Source: Microbacterium testaceum
GTDB taxonomy: Bacteria > Actinomycetota > Actinomycetes > Actinomycetales > Microbacteriaceae
DNA length: 64,000 nucleotides
Direction of reading: 5' to 3'
Assembly (NCBI RefSeq): GCF_029761935.1
Contig: NZ_CP121699.1
Location: forward strand, 1,302,001-1,366,000
Positions 42,652-51,356 of the stretch are shown piece by piece; the first letter of the stretch is position 1; every line of letters begins with the position of its first letter. A model generated the notes under the pieces. That model did not search any database. It was not told the origin of the DNA and was given only the letters and a program-made list of their open reading frames with translations. A program made the position numbers and the translations under genes.

Positions 42652-44472
42652 TCAGGTCGCGGACGCAGAGAACGTCGCCAGAGCTCGCCCGAATTCCGCC
42701 GGCGCCAACTCGGCGATGCGTCGTGCGGTCGCATGGCCGTTGCTACGCACCTCCGACCAGACGCTGTCGATCGCGAGAGAATCGGCGAGCGAGCGGTCGA
42801 GCGTCTCGAGGGCGCCCGGGTCGAACCGTAGCGCGTTGTAGCCATCCAACACCTCGTGGCCGAGGACGGGCTCGTGAGGCAGGACGTACACAGCACCGCA
42901 CGACATCAACGCGAGAGCGACGAGAGAGTTGCCGCGAGCCACGAAATCCACGATCACGCGCGGCCGGCGACCGATCACGGAGTCGAGATCGGCCTGCGAA
43001 TCGATGTCATCGAGTGGCATCACGACGTGCGCGAACTCCCGGGCGGTCGCTCGAATTCGCTCGCGCTGGGACGCCGTCGCGCCGATGACCACGACGACCC
43101 TCTCGCTCTCAGCCGGCAACTCCCTCGGGGGAAGAGCCGGTGCCACGCGTGCCCGCGCCTCCCACGCCGTGTCGATCGGCAGCTGACGCTGGACCCAGGG
43201 GTTGGGGGCCACGTAGTCGAAGTCAGGACGGTATCCGGCGACGATCCGCGCTTGGAGCGCCGGGTCTTCGGGGTGGAACGCGCTCTCGACGCCCGGGAGG
43301 ACGTACACGGGGAGTCCTCCCCCGGCGGTGGACAGCCAGACCGTCTCGGACGCCGTCCAATCGGCCGCGATGACGATTCCGCCGCCGTCGGACAGCCGCT
43401 GGATCAGTTCTTCGTCGCGTGCCGCATCGGAGACGCGGTGATACGACACGGCGCGGCCGGCCTGCGCGTCGCAGATGCGCCGCACGTAGGCCTCCCAGAG
43501 TGAGCCTGAGGCCGGACCGAAGACGATGTCGAGCGGGGCGTCTTCCGGCAGACGGCGCGTGAGGAGCTGATCCTCCCACCGCGCCCAGAAGCGCCGCATG
43601 GAGGCGAGCTCGCGGTGCCCTTGGCTGTACCCGCGGCTCGCGGATTCGTGGTGCACGAGCAGGGCTGCAGGCTGGTAGTAGCTGCGGATGCCGAGCTTCC
43701 ACGCGCGCATCGCGTAGTCGACGTCTTCGAAACCCAGCCAGAACTCGTCATCGAGTCCCCCCAGACGATCGAATGCCTCGCGCGTGACATAGAGGCATGC
43801 CCCGGAGGCGCCACGATTGTAGCCGGCGACGTTGGCGACCGGCCGTGTCGCCGGCGCACCGGTGTGAAAATGGCTCCACCACTGCGGTGCATGCTGACGT
43901 GCGTGATAGTGCCCCGCGTACTGCAGGCGGCCGTCGGGGTAGACCAGGCGAGGGCTGACGAGGCCGATTCGGGCGTCGATCGCGTACGCGCTGTACTGCA
44001 GGATCTCGAGCCAGCCGGGCTGGGCGACGATGTCGCTGTTCAGCAGGATGATGTCGCCGGGGGCCTCGGACATACCGACATTGACCGTCCCGGAGAACCC
44101 GCGCCTCTCGCTTTTCTCGATGACGCGTACCCGCGAGTTCTCGAGCTGTCGCAGTTGGGCGACGACCTCGACGTCGATGTAGTCGTCGACGATGACGATC
44201 TCCCACTCGGCGTGCTCGCACGTGCGCTCGACGCTCGCGACCGCCTCCCGGATGAGGTCGACGTCGTTGTAACTGGGGATGACGATCGTGACCGGTCGGG
44301 CATTGTGCCGGAACCAGGCCCTCGCCGCCACCAGAGTCGTTTCGTCGGCTGGGCCGCCGATCATGTTGGCAAGATAGGAACGGCGGGTACGGCGGTCGCG
44401 GTACTTCCCCTTCCACGTCTCCGGCATCAAGCGGTAGAGGCGCCTGGCGGCGCCGTGAAGAATCTGCAACAT
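42652..44472 (-). CDS. GT2 glycosyltransferase with a GT-B-like C-terminal extension
   Basis: A 606-residue protein. Residues about 58-300 are a GT2 domain: TIVIPSYNDVDLIREAV, IVDDYIDVEV, GFSGTVNVGM, LLNSDIVAQPGWL and GFEDVDYAMRAW. The C-terminal part (about 330-606) contains WTASETVWLSTAGGGLPVY, ESAFHPEDPALQARIVAGYR and VLGHEVLDGYNAL. This matches, by eye, the middle of the 666-residue glycosyltransferase at 45884-47884. It is therefore a GT2 domain joined to a WsaF-like GT-B domain. It is divergent from the next gene with 35 bases between starts. Confidence 0.78.
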   Translation of the reverse strand: MLQILHGAARRLYRLMPETWKGKYRDRRTRRSYLANMIGGPADETTLVAARAWFRHNARPVTIVIPSYNDVDLIREAVASVERTCEHAEWEIVIVDDYIDVEVVAQLRQLENSRVRVIEKSERRGFSGTVNVGMSEAPGDIILLNSDIVAQPGWLEILQYSAYAIDARIGLVSPRLVYPDGRLQYAGHYHARQHAPQWWSHFHTGAPATRPVANVAGYNRGASGACLYVTREAFDRLGGLDDEFWLGFEDVDYAMRAWKLGIRSYYQPAALLVHHESASRGYSQGHRELASMRRFWARWEDQLLTRRLPEDAPLDIVFGPASGSLWEAYVRRICDAQAGRAVSYHRVSDAARDEELIQRLSDGGGIVIAADWTASETVWLSTAGGGLPVYVLPGVESAFHPEDPALQARIVAGYRPDFDYVAPNPWVQRQLPIDTAWEARARVAPALPPRELPAESERVVVVIGATASQRERIRATAREFAHVVMPLDDIDSQADLDSVIGRRPRVIVDFVARGNSLVALALMSCGAVYVLPHEPVLGHEVLDGYNALRFDPGALETLDRSLADSLAIDSVWSEVRSNGHATARRIAELAPAEFGRALATFSASAT

Positions 44473-44507
44473 GTCGGTCTACGTCCATCAGCGAGTCAGG
44501 AAACCCA

Positions 44508-45794
44508 ATGATATCGATCACGAACGCGGACGTCGCCCGATCGCGGTTGCTGGTGGTCGCAACGGATGTCGTCGGCGAGCGCATGGCGGGCCCCGGTATC
44601 CGAGCGGTCCGAATCGCAGAGCAGCTGTCTCGCGTGTCCACGGTGACGCTTGCCGTGAGTGCGGGCGACGTGGCTTCGGTTCCGTTCCTGAGCACCGGAC
44701 CATTCACCGTCCGCACCTACGGTGACGGCGATGAGCTGGTCGGCATGATGGGGGAGCACGATGTCGTCTACAGCCAGACCCTCGACCCTGACGTCATCAC
44801 ACGTGGCGCCGCGACAGGGGTCCGCTTCATCTTTGACCTGTACAACGCCCTCCCCGCCGAGGCCATCGGGGCTGAGAACATCGGGGGGTTCACCGATGCG
44901 CGACAGAAAGACCGCGTCTTCGACGATGTACTCCATCAGTTCCGAGTGGCCTTGCGCATCGGGGCATACTTCGTCACGTCGAACGACAGACAGCGCGATT
45001 TCTGGATCGGTTACGCGCTGGCATCCGGCGCTCTTCGTCCGAGCACCCTCCGCGGACGCGAGGTGGCCGACATCATCGGGCTCGCCCCGTTCGGTATGCA
45101 AGACGACGACCCGGTGGCCGAAAGATCCGCCCTACGCGAGGACTTCGGACTGCAGGATAAGGATTTCCTTCTCGTATGGGCCGGCGGCATCTGGGACTGG
45201 TTCGACGCCGAGACCCCGATTCGCGCCGTGGCCGAGCTCCGCGGCGAGGGCCATCCGGTCTGTTTGGCGTTCTACGGAACGACGCACCCGAACGAACTGA
45301 TCGGGGCGCCGCCGTCGGTCGAGCGGGCGAAATCGCTTGCTCAGCGTCTCGGCGTGCTCGATGAGGGCGTGTACTTCGTCGATGGCTGGGTTCCCGCCGA
45401 CGACCGTGCGGATTACCTCCTGGGGGCCGATGCCGCGGTATCGGCGCACCGGCCCTCATTCGAAACGCGTTATGCGTTCCGCACCCGGATCCTCGACCAC
45501 TTCTGGGCTCATCTCCCCAGCATCGTCACCGAAGGGGACTGGTTCGCCGAGTACATCCGCGACGAAGACCTGGGGGTCGTCGTCGCGTGCGAGGACGTGG
45601 CGGCCATGAAAGCCGGCATCATCGAGTTGACGCACCGCCGCGTTCGACGCCGCGTGGGGCGTCACATCGACGCCGTTCGCGACGCCTGGAGATGGTCGGA
45701 AACAACCCGCCCACTCCGCATGGTGGTCGAGAACTGGGACGTCCTCCTCGTGCCCGGGGAAGCCACGGCCGAGGCTGCTGACGGTACGCCGTAG
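44508..45794 (+). CDS. GT4-family glycosyltransferase
   Basis: A 428-residue GT-B enzyme that starts LLVVATDVVGERMAGPGIRA, a nucleotide-sugar GT4 opening. It continues VVYSQTLDPDVITRGA, FIFDLYNALPAEA, FLLVWAGGIWDWFDAETPI and FVDGWVPADDRADYL. A C-terminal region SFETRYAFRTRILDHFWAHLPSI is split by an acidic loop. The usual E-x7-E site is replaced by SFETRYAFRTRI. An AGGA lies about nine bases before the ATG. GC content here is lower than in the core genes. Confidence 0.82.
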   Translation: MISITNADVARSRLLVVATDVVGERMAGPGIRAVRIAEQLSRVSTVTLAVSAGDVASVPFLSTGPFTVRTYGDGDELVGMMGEHDVVYSQTLDPDVITRGAATGVRFIFDLYNALPAEAIGAENIGGFTDARQKDRVFDDVLHQFRVALRIGAYFVTSNDRQRDFWIGYALASGALRPSTLRGREVADIIGLAPFGMQDDDPVAERSALREDFGLQDKDFLLVWAGGIWDWFDAETPIRAVAELRGEGHPVCLAFYGTTHPNELIGAPPSVERAKSLAQRLGVLDEGVYFVDGWVPADDRADYLLGADAAVSAHRPSFETRYAFRTRILDHFWAHLPSIVTEGDWFAEYIRDEDLGVVVACEDVAAMKAGIIELTHRRVRRRVGRHIDAVRDAWRWSETTRPLRMVVENWDVLLVPGEATAEAADGTP

Positions 45795-45809
45795 CGGCCG
45801 CGCGGTGCG

Positions 45810-45833
45810 CCCCCGAGGTTCTCATCTCGGGGG
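45810..45833. terminator. Bidirectional terminator
   Basis: CCCCCGAG (45810-45817) and CTCGGGGG (45826-45833), eight perfect base pairs around an eight-base loop, between convergent glycosyltransferase genes. Confidence 0.75.
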
Positions 45834-45883
45834 AGACCCCGCGGGACAGTGCCCATCCCTCGGGGTGAGCACCACGCCGCGGA

Positions 45884-47884
45884 TCAGGTGGATTTCGACG
45901 ACGACTGGTCGATGCCCGCGTCGCTGAACGGCTCCGCTGCGAGTCCGGAACTCGCGGCGCGCGAGTAGAACTCCGCCACGATGTCCAGCACGCGCGGCCA
46001 GCGGTACCGCTCCGCTGTCTCGAGACCGCCCTGCCGGAGACGTTCCCGTTCCTCCGGATCGGACCGGAGACGGTCGATAGCTGCCACGAGGGCATCGTCG
46101 TCGTCCTGCCCGACGACGATGCAGTTCTCGCCGTCGATGCAGAAATCGCGGTTACCGTGAGAATCCGTGGTGATGACGGGGCACCCGGCCGCCATCGCTT
46201 CGAGGACCGGGAGGCAGAAACCCTCATGGCGCGAGGTCTGAACGAACATGGTCGCCGTGTTGTAAAGCTCGTTCACATGGGGATCCAGCGGGCGGACGAC
46301 GTACTCCGTCCGCTCGTCCTCGAGGATGTCGGGCTCCGTGCCGAACATCAGCAGCCGGGGGCGGCGCTCCCCCATCGCCCGCCACGCGCGAGCGGTCATG
46401 GCGAAGTTCTTCTGGAAGAACGACCGCCCGATAGCCAGCACCGTGTCCTCCTCGCGAGGGACTTCGGCGAGCTGATGGAAGACCGTCTCGTCATAACCGT
46501 GAGGCACGAGCGTCGCCGTCATGCCGATCTGCTCCAGCTCGCCGACCTGGTAGCTCGCCTCCGTGATGCCGAGGAACTCGCTCCGATAGCCCGCGACGAC
46601 GGCTGCCTGGACGACCTGGTCGTCGGGGAAGAACCACGTCTCGAACTCCTGGATGAGATAGACGGGGAGGCCATGGTTGACCGATCCCAACCACACGATC
46701 TCGGCCGTCTCCCACCACGTCGCCACCTTGATGGCATCGGCATTGCGCAGGGAGAGCAGGAGATCGCCGTAACTGTCGAAGGTGCGGACGGGGACGTGGA
46801 GTTCGAACCAGGTGGGAGCCGTCTGCAACGACCAGATCTCGACGTCCATTCCCCGCTCGGCCAACCCGTTGGCGATCTGGAAAACCGCGCGGATCCCGCC
46901 GCTGATCGATGTGGCCGTCAGGACGAAGATCACCCGGACCCGCTCACCGTCCTCCGACACCGTACGCCGCATGAGCCACTCGCGAGCATCTGAGCTCACG
47001 GACAAGCTCGGGAGTGCTCTCACATCGAAGACGACGGGGCTGAAGCACAGGGTGCGGATGTTGCCCGCCCAGCCCTTACGCACGAGCTCCGCGACCTGAA
47101 CGTCGAGCCGCGTACCGGACAGGTGGCGGGTGGGGACGTCTACACGGTCGAGCGCGAAGGAGGTCGCGTAGAAGCCATGGGCGGGGGCGGTAAGCACGTA
47201 GCGCGGAATGGAGTCCTGGCCGTAGTCCTTCACGCTGCTCGGACTCGGAACGTACTCGCCCTTGCGCCGATCGAACTGGAACCCGCTCGTGACCACACCG
47301 TCGACGCGGTAGGCGGGAGTGACGAAGCCGGTCTCTTTCTCCGGCTGGTACTCATGGGCTGCGAATTGCAGATGCATGAGCTCGGCGATCTCGGGAAGAG
47401 GTTGACCGGCGTCGAGCAGGAGGAGATCCCACCTGCGCCGTCGCCCGTGCATGTAGGCCAGAACCTCCGTCAGGTCGAACTCCGCCGCTCCCCGCACGCC
47501 GGTGCGGGTCCAGGTCTCGGCGGACAGGCTGCGCGTGAAGGGAACCGCCGCATCACCTACGAGGAAGTGAACGTTCATGCGGCCCGCGGTACGCGTCATC
47601 CACGCGCCCAGGGAAGGCGACGGGGTGCCGTACAGGGCGATCACCAGCTGGGGGCGGAAGATCGTGTACCAGCCTGCGGCACGTTGCGAGGTCAGAGCGG
47701 TGGAGATGCCGTTCGGAAACGTCAGCCCCTCAACGGCTCGCCATTGACCGAGCGCACGACGGCGTACGCGGAAGGCCCGAGGACCGAGCTCGACCAGGAG
47801 CGAGGCTTGGAACAGCGCCGCCGATACGCGCTCGATGAGGCGCGCGAGACGACGAGACACCGCGCGAGGCAACCGATCCAACAT
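45884..47884 (-). CDS. Large WsaF-like GT-B glycosyltransferase (rhamnosyltransferase candidate)
   Basis: A 666-residue protein. The first 310 residues form an extra domain I cannot assign (LVIALYGTPSPSLGAWMTR, FHFLVGDAAVPFTRSL-type segments). From about 315 there is a GT-B pair: VRVIFVLTATSISGGIRAVF, WETAEIVWLGSVNHGLPVY, YLIQEFETWFFPDDQ, LVPHGYDETVF, LAIGRSFFQKNFAM and SRHEGFCLPVLEAMAAG as the donor site. YLIQEFETWFFP recalls WsaF, a rhamnosyltransferase of S-layer glycans. A rhamnose donor is available from the rml genes. The ATG has AAGGA upstream and a palindrome-flanked promoter. Confidence 0.8.
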   Translation of the reverse strand: MLDRLPRAVSRRLARLIERVSAALFQASLLVELGPRAFRVRRRALGQWRAVEGLTFPNGISTALTSQRAAGWYTIFRPQLVIALYGTPSPSLGAWMTRTAGRMNVHFLVGDAAVPFTRSLSAETWTRTGVRGAAEFDLTEVLAYMHGRRRRWDLLLLDAGQPLPEIAELMHLQFAAHEYQPEKETGFVTPAYRVDGVVTSGFQFDRRKGEYVPSPSSVKDYGQDSIPRYVLTAPAHGFYATSFALDRVDVPTRHLSGTRLDVQVAELVRKGWAGNIRTLCFSPVVFDVRALPSLSVSSDAREWLMRRTVSEDGERVRVIFVLTATSISGGIRAVFQIANGLAERGMDVEIWSLQTAPTWFELHVPVRTFDSYGDLLLSLRNADAIKVATWWETAEIVWLGSVNHGLPVYLIQEFETWFFPDDQVVQAAVVAGYRSEFLGITEASYQVGELEQIGMTATLVPHGYDETVFHQLAEVPREEDTVLAIGRSFFQKNFAMTARAWRAMGERRPRLLMFGTEPDILEDERTEYVVRPLDPHVNELYNTATMFVQTSRHEGFCLPVLEAMAAGCPVITTDSHGNRDFCIDGENCIVVGQDDDDALVAAIDRLRSDPEERERLRQGGLETAERYRWPRVLDIVAEFYSRAASSGLAAEPFSDAGIDQSSSKST

Positions 47885-47906
47885 TCACGATCCTTTCGAC
47901 CACAGA

Positions 47907-47924
47907 CCACCCAAGTTTAGGTGG
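47907..47924 (-). promoter_or_regulatory. Palindrome overlapping the -10 box of the WsaF-like gene
   Basis: CCACC and GGTGG arms at 47907-47911 and 47920-47924, with a partly symmetric centre (14 of 18 positions). The minus-strand -10 candidate TAAACT (47919-47914) is inside it. A regulator bound here would block the promoter. Confidence 0.5.
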
Positions 47925-47973
47925 CATTGCGTGACGTCCCCGTCCCGGCCCCGGCGTCCCTCGTCCGGGACGG

Positions 47974-49809
47974 TCAGTACGCGGGGCCGATCTTCAGCAG
48001 AGCCAACGCTTCGCGACTGATGGTGAGGACGCGCGGCGAGGGTGTGCCCGCGACCTTCTGGAGCTGCGGCACGGAGGTGACATGGCGGTATGCGCCCCCC
48101 ACGGCGTAGAAGATCCGCGTGTCATCGGCGGGGCGGATGAAAACCAAACCAGCACCCTCGGTCGTCACGGCCAGCGCGGAGCATGTGGACGGGTCGAGCG
48201 ACGCGACGACGAAACCCTCGGCCGCCGCGGCAGTTGCGGGCCGCAGGGACCCCGAAGCCGCATAGAAGTTGCTCCCGCCGCACGAGACGAAGGGCTCCAG
48301 GTTGCCGATCTGCGGCCAGTTGAAAGCGGCCGAGGTGGGGACATTCGTGCTGAAGACGCCGGAGGGGAGGCCGAGTTCGGCAGCACGCGTCCAGGAGGGC
48401 AGATAGAAGAGACGACCGTCGCCCGTAGGCAGCCACACACGACTGTCACCGGCGAACATGATGAATTGGCCGTTCGCGAAACGGGTCTGCGTCGACACGC
48501 GGTAACGCGCCACGACCGAACCCGGGAGGAGAGCCGCATACGGCACGGTGCCGAGGTTGTACGTCGCGGCGACCGCGTCGTCATACATCGGCTGCATCTC
48601 GGAGCCGGCCATCCGGTAGACCGTCGCCGCCGAGTCGGTTCGTCCGAAAGGACTCATCGGCTTGCCCACGCTCAGGGACGCGAGGTCGGCGCCCGTCACG
48701 TCGATGATGAGATTCTGGCAATTCCCGCCCCAGAGGGCGATGAGCTCGCAGCTGTCGAAGTAGTGCAGCTCCCGCGAATCAAGGTAGTAGACGGCGCCTG
48801 TGGTCGAGTTGCGCACGTAGAGGCTCGCATCGCCGCCGTCCGCGAAACGGTCGAGGTACCCACGTGTCACTGCCGACGGATCGCCGAATGCCGCTTGCCA
48901 CTGCGCCCACGCGTGGGGCGGCATGTGGTACCGACGGTTGCCGGACACGAGATAGATGTCGTTGGCCACGGAAACGATCCGGTGGTTCTGCTCGCGCGTC
49001 GATCCGAACCAGTCGGTGAAGGTGCGCCAGAAGTTGCGATTGCCGTAGGCCGAGCATCCGTCGCCCGTGCCGTAGAGGTTGTTCAGGGCCGCCTGGTTGG
49101 GTACGTAGGGGGTGTAGATGTAAAGGCCGGCGGTTGCGGCATTCTCGATGTACACGCGCTGCGTGCCGCACCCGCCATCGGGGTTGTACAGGATGTTGTT
49201 CCACCGACCGGACTGGTAACCCCACCACGTCGGATTGAGACGGTAGACCTCGAACTGACGCGCCGCGTAGTAGACCTGGTAGAAGAAACCGGCGGTCGCC
49301 TTGTCGCACGGGGCCGTGTCCGGGCATCCTTGGCCGGTCGCCGCGGAGTAGTTCCACGACGACGGAGCCGTCGAGGTGATGAGACCCTGCTCCTTCTGCA
49401 GCAGAACCAGAAGCGCCTTCTGGCTGATGCCGCAGGAGCGAGCGACCTTGTCGATGATGGTCGAGGCGCTCTCGTTCGCCGCACCGGAGTAGCCATTGCA
49501 GTACTTGTCGGCGGGCCTGTTGTCCGTGTTCTGCCGGTAATCCTTGACGCAGGTGTACCCCGACTGGCAGTTGCGCACCTGGCGTTCCATGAAAGCCTGG
49601 ATTTCGGGGGAACCCATGGCGTTGCCGTCGTAGAAGACGGAATCGTCGATGATGTTGCCCGGGTTCCAGTCCGCGGCAGTGGCTGCCGCGGCGGAATGCA
49701 CGGGGGCGATCGTGGCGGGGAGCGCGAGAGGGGCGGCCACGAGCAGAGCGAGCGCGCAAGCCCAGACCGCGATCATCGCCGCGAGGCGGCGGCGGGTGGG
49801 ACGGATCAC
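47974..49809 (-). CDS. Secreted lysozyme-like protein with repeat-type C-terminal domain
   Basis: A 611-residue exported protein. A signal peptide (about 1-44) has an Arg-rich start and a long Ala/Leu core. Mature residues about 48-275 form a Cys-rich catalytic-looking domain with WNPGNIIDDSVFYDG, FMERQVRNCQSGY and LLVLLQKEQGLI, where Glu140 sits like a lytic-transglycosylase acid. QGCPDTAPCDKATAGFFYQV and FWRTFTDWFGST follow. The rest repeats beta-hairpin units (VSGNRRYHMPP, YYLDSRELHYFDSC, VWLPTGDGRLFYLPSW). It is often annotated only as hemagglutinin or hypothetical. The GTG at 49809 overlaps the lipoprotein stop by four bases. Confidence 0.72.
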   Translation of the reverse strand: MIRPTRRRLAAMIAVWACALALLVAAPLALPATIAPVHSAAAATAADWNPGNIIDDSVFYDGNAMGSPEIQAFMERQVRNCQSGYTCVKDYRQNTDNRPADKYCNGYSGAANESASTIIDKVARSCGISQKALLVLLQKEQGLITSTAPSSWNYSAATGQGCPDTAPCDKATAGFFYQVYYAARQFEVYRLNPTWWGYQSGRWNNILYNPDGGCGTQRVYIENAATAGLYIYTPYVPNQAALNNLYGTGDGCSAYGNRNFWRTFTDWFGSTREQNHRIVSVANDIYLVSGNRRYHMPPHAWAQWQAAFGDPSAVTRGYLDRFADGGDASLYVRNSTTGAVYYLDSRELHYFDSCELIALWGGNCQNLIIDVTGADLASLSVGKPMSPFGRTDSAATVYRMAGSEMQPMYDDAVAATYNLGTVPYAALLPGSVVARYRVSTQTRFANGQFIMFAGDSRVWLPTGDGRLFYLPSWTRAAELGLPSGVFSTNVPTSAAFNWPQIGNLEPFVSCGGSNFYAASGSLRPATAAAAEGFVVASLDPSTCSALAVTTEGAGLVFIRPADDTRIFYAVGGAYRHVTSVPQLQKVAGTPSPRVLTISREALALLKIGPAY

Positions 49810-50333
49810 GAGGTCGGCTCGACCGTCGTCACCGCGGACGTGGCCGACGTGGTGCGCGACGAGTAGGTGACCTGGAAAGCCGGGTCGGTCGCGTCTCCGA
49901 CGGCGATGGACATGAGACCGCAGTAGGTCACGTCCTTCCCTTCGTTCGCAGTGAAGTCGACCTTCGCCCCCGAAGACACCAGGGTGAGCGTGCACGTCCC
50001 ACCCGACTCGGAGACCCCCGGCACCATTGCTGAGACCTCGAGGGTGCCGTCGCGGACCTCGGAAGTGATGATCAGAATCTGGCCGTTGTACGGAGCGTCC
50101 GTCGCTGCGGATCCCCCGTCAGTCGGGGTCGGCGAGGGCGTGCGGGTGGCCTCGGGCGACGTCGTGGGCGAGGCGGTCGACGCCGACGCGGTCTGACTCG
50201 GGGTGGGGGTTGCGGAGCCGGCAGCCCCGGCGCATCCGGAGAACGACAGAGCCCCGGCCAGGAGCAGCACGGGCAGCACGACGCGCGTGCGCCGGAGGGA
50301 GGACGGTACGGCAGCGTCGAAGGCGTTCTTCAC
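49806..50333 (-). CDS. Small lipoprotein coupled to the lysozyme-like gene
   Basis: A 175-residue lipoprotein. Signal peptide 1-33 ends in the lipobox-like LSFSGC with Cys34 as the lipidation site. A Ser/Thr/Pro/Ala-rich flexible spacer (about 35-80) is followed by a single beta-sandwich-like domain with one Cys pair (GGTCTLTL and VTYCGLM). No family is recognised. Its stop overlaps the start of the secreted lysozyme-like protein, so the two probably act together outside the membrane. A CATAAT box lies six bases before the GTG start. Confidence 0.8.
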   Translation of the reverse strand: MKNAFDAAVPSSLRRTRVVLPVLLLAGALSFSGCAGAAGSATPTPSQTASASTASPTTSPEATRTPSPTPTDGGSAATDAPYNGQILIITSEVRDGTLEVSAMVPGVSESGGTCTLTLVSSGAKVDFTANEGKDVTYCGLMSIAVGDATDPAFQVTYSSRTTSATSAVTTVEPTS

Positions 50334-50339
50334 GGCAAC

Positions 50340-50345
50340 ATTATG
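50340..50345 (-). promoter_or_regulatory. -10 box of the lipoprotein operon (leaderless)
   Basis: CATAAT on the minus strand, exactly six bases before the GTG at 50333. Confidence 0.55.
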
Positions 50346-50395
50346 CGTGTGCGGGCGCAGACTCGCCTCCACCCACGCCGCAAGACACCAGGTCG

Positions 50396-51331
50396 TTACC
50401 GACGGACGACCCTGCGCCGCAGACGCCGCAATCGCGACCACAGCGGCTGATGCGCGTCGAGTTCCCGCCGGAGGTCGTCCCGTATCTCCTCGCGCATCCG
50501 GGCCGCGGTCTGTTGCAGACGCTCGTCGAGGTGCGCGGTGAGCTCCGTGTGCAGGGCAGCGAGGTACAACGGCAGCCCATCCCCCTCCCGCCCGATCCAC
50601 TCCGCAAGTGCCCGGTCGCGCACCCGTGCATCGTCGGCGGCGTGCGCCTCGGTGAGCGCGAACATGCTGTTGGCGTCGAGACCGGCGGCATCCGGTCTCT
50701 GCGTCCAGAAAGCGAGCGGTTCTCCCGGGAGGAAGCCGATCCCGCCGTGCCGGAGGATCCGAAGATAGAGGTCCCAGTCCTCGACGGCGTCGAGGGATTC
50801 GTCGTACCAACCGATCTCGTCGTGGATCGACCGCCGGTAGAGCACGGAGATGGGGACGGCTCGATTGACGCTGAGCATCTCGGTCAGAGAGATGCGTTGC
50901 ATGCCCGCCCAGAACGGTGCGCGCCCGACCTCGACCCACGCCCCGCCGCGCTTCTCTTCGTAGACGATCTCGGTCGGCACGGCGACGGCCGCGTCAGAGG
51001 TCGTCGCGTCGAGCCACGAGACGGTTCGGGCGAGGAATTCGGGATGCCAGCGGTCGTCGTCGTCATGAAGCACGACGTACTCGGTACCGGCTTCGCGAAC
51101 GCCTCGATTCGCGGCGACGCAGCGCCCTCCCTCACCGTCGACGATGTGGAGGACGGAGACCTTGAATGCGGCCTCCGCGACGATCGCCTCGACCTCGGCG
51201 GGGTCTCCCCCGTCGTTCACCACGATGACCCGGTGGTCGGCGTAGGTCTGCGTGCCGATGTCGCTGAGCGCCCGACGGAGGAAGTCCGGCCGCCGCCGGG
51301 TACGGACGACGATCCCGACGCGCGCTGTCAT
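50396..51331 (-). CDS. GT2-family glycosyltransferase
   Basis: A 311-residue GT-A enzyme with VGIVVRTRRRPDFLRRALSD, VIVVNDGGDPAEVE, RCVAANRGVREAG and the metal site VLHDDDDRWHPEF, then ESLDAVEDWDLYLRILRHG. A charged coiled C-terminus ends in RRLRRRVVRR, possibly a membrane-contact tail. ATG at 51331 is preferred over an ATG at 51343, because the latter lies inside a TATGCT -10 box placed seven bases before 51331. Confidence 0.88.
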   Translation of the reverse strand: MTARVGIVVRTRRRPDFLRRALSDIGTQTYADHRVIVVNDGGDPAEVEAIVAEAAFKVSVLHIVDGEGGRCVAANRGVREAGTEYVVLHDDDDRWHPEFLARTVSWLDATTSDAAVAVPTEIVYEEKRGGAWVEVGRAPFWAGMQRISLTEMLSVNRAVPISVLYRRSIHDEIGWYDESLDAVEDWDLYLRILRHGGIGFLPGEPLAFWTQRPDAAGLDANSMFALTEAHAADDARVRDRALAEWIGREGDGLPLYLAALHTELTAHLDERLQQTAARMREEIRDDLRRELDAHQPLWSRLRRLRRRVVRR

Positions 51332-51338
51332 GCTGTCG

Positions 51339-51344
51339 AGCATA
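51339..51344 (-). promoter_or_regulatory. -10 box of the GT2 gene (leaderless)
   Basis: TATGCT on the minus strand, seven bases before the ATG at 51331. Confidence 0.55.
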
Positions 51345-51356
51345 GGGGCGCCCACC

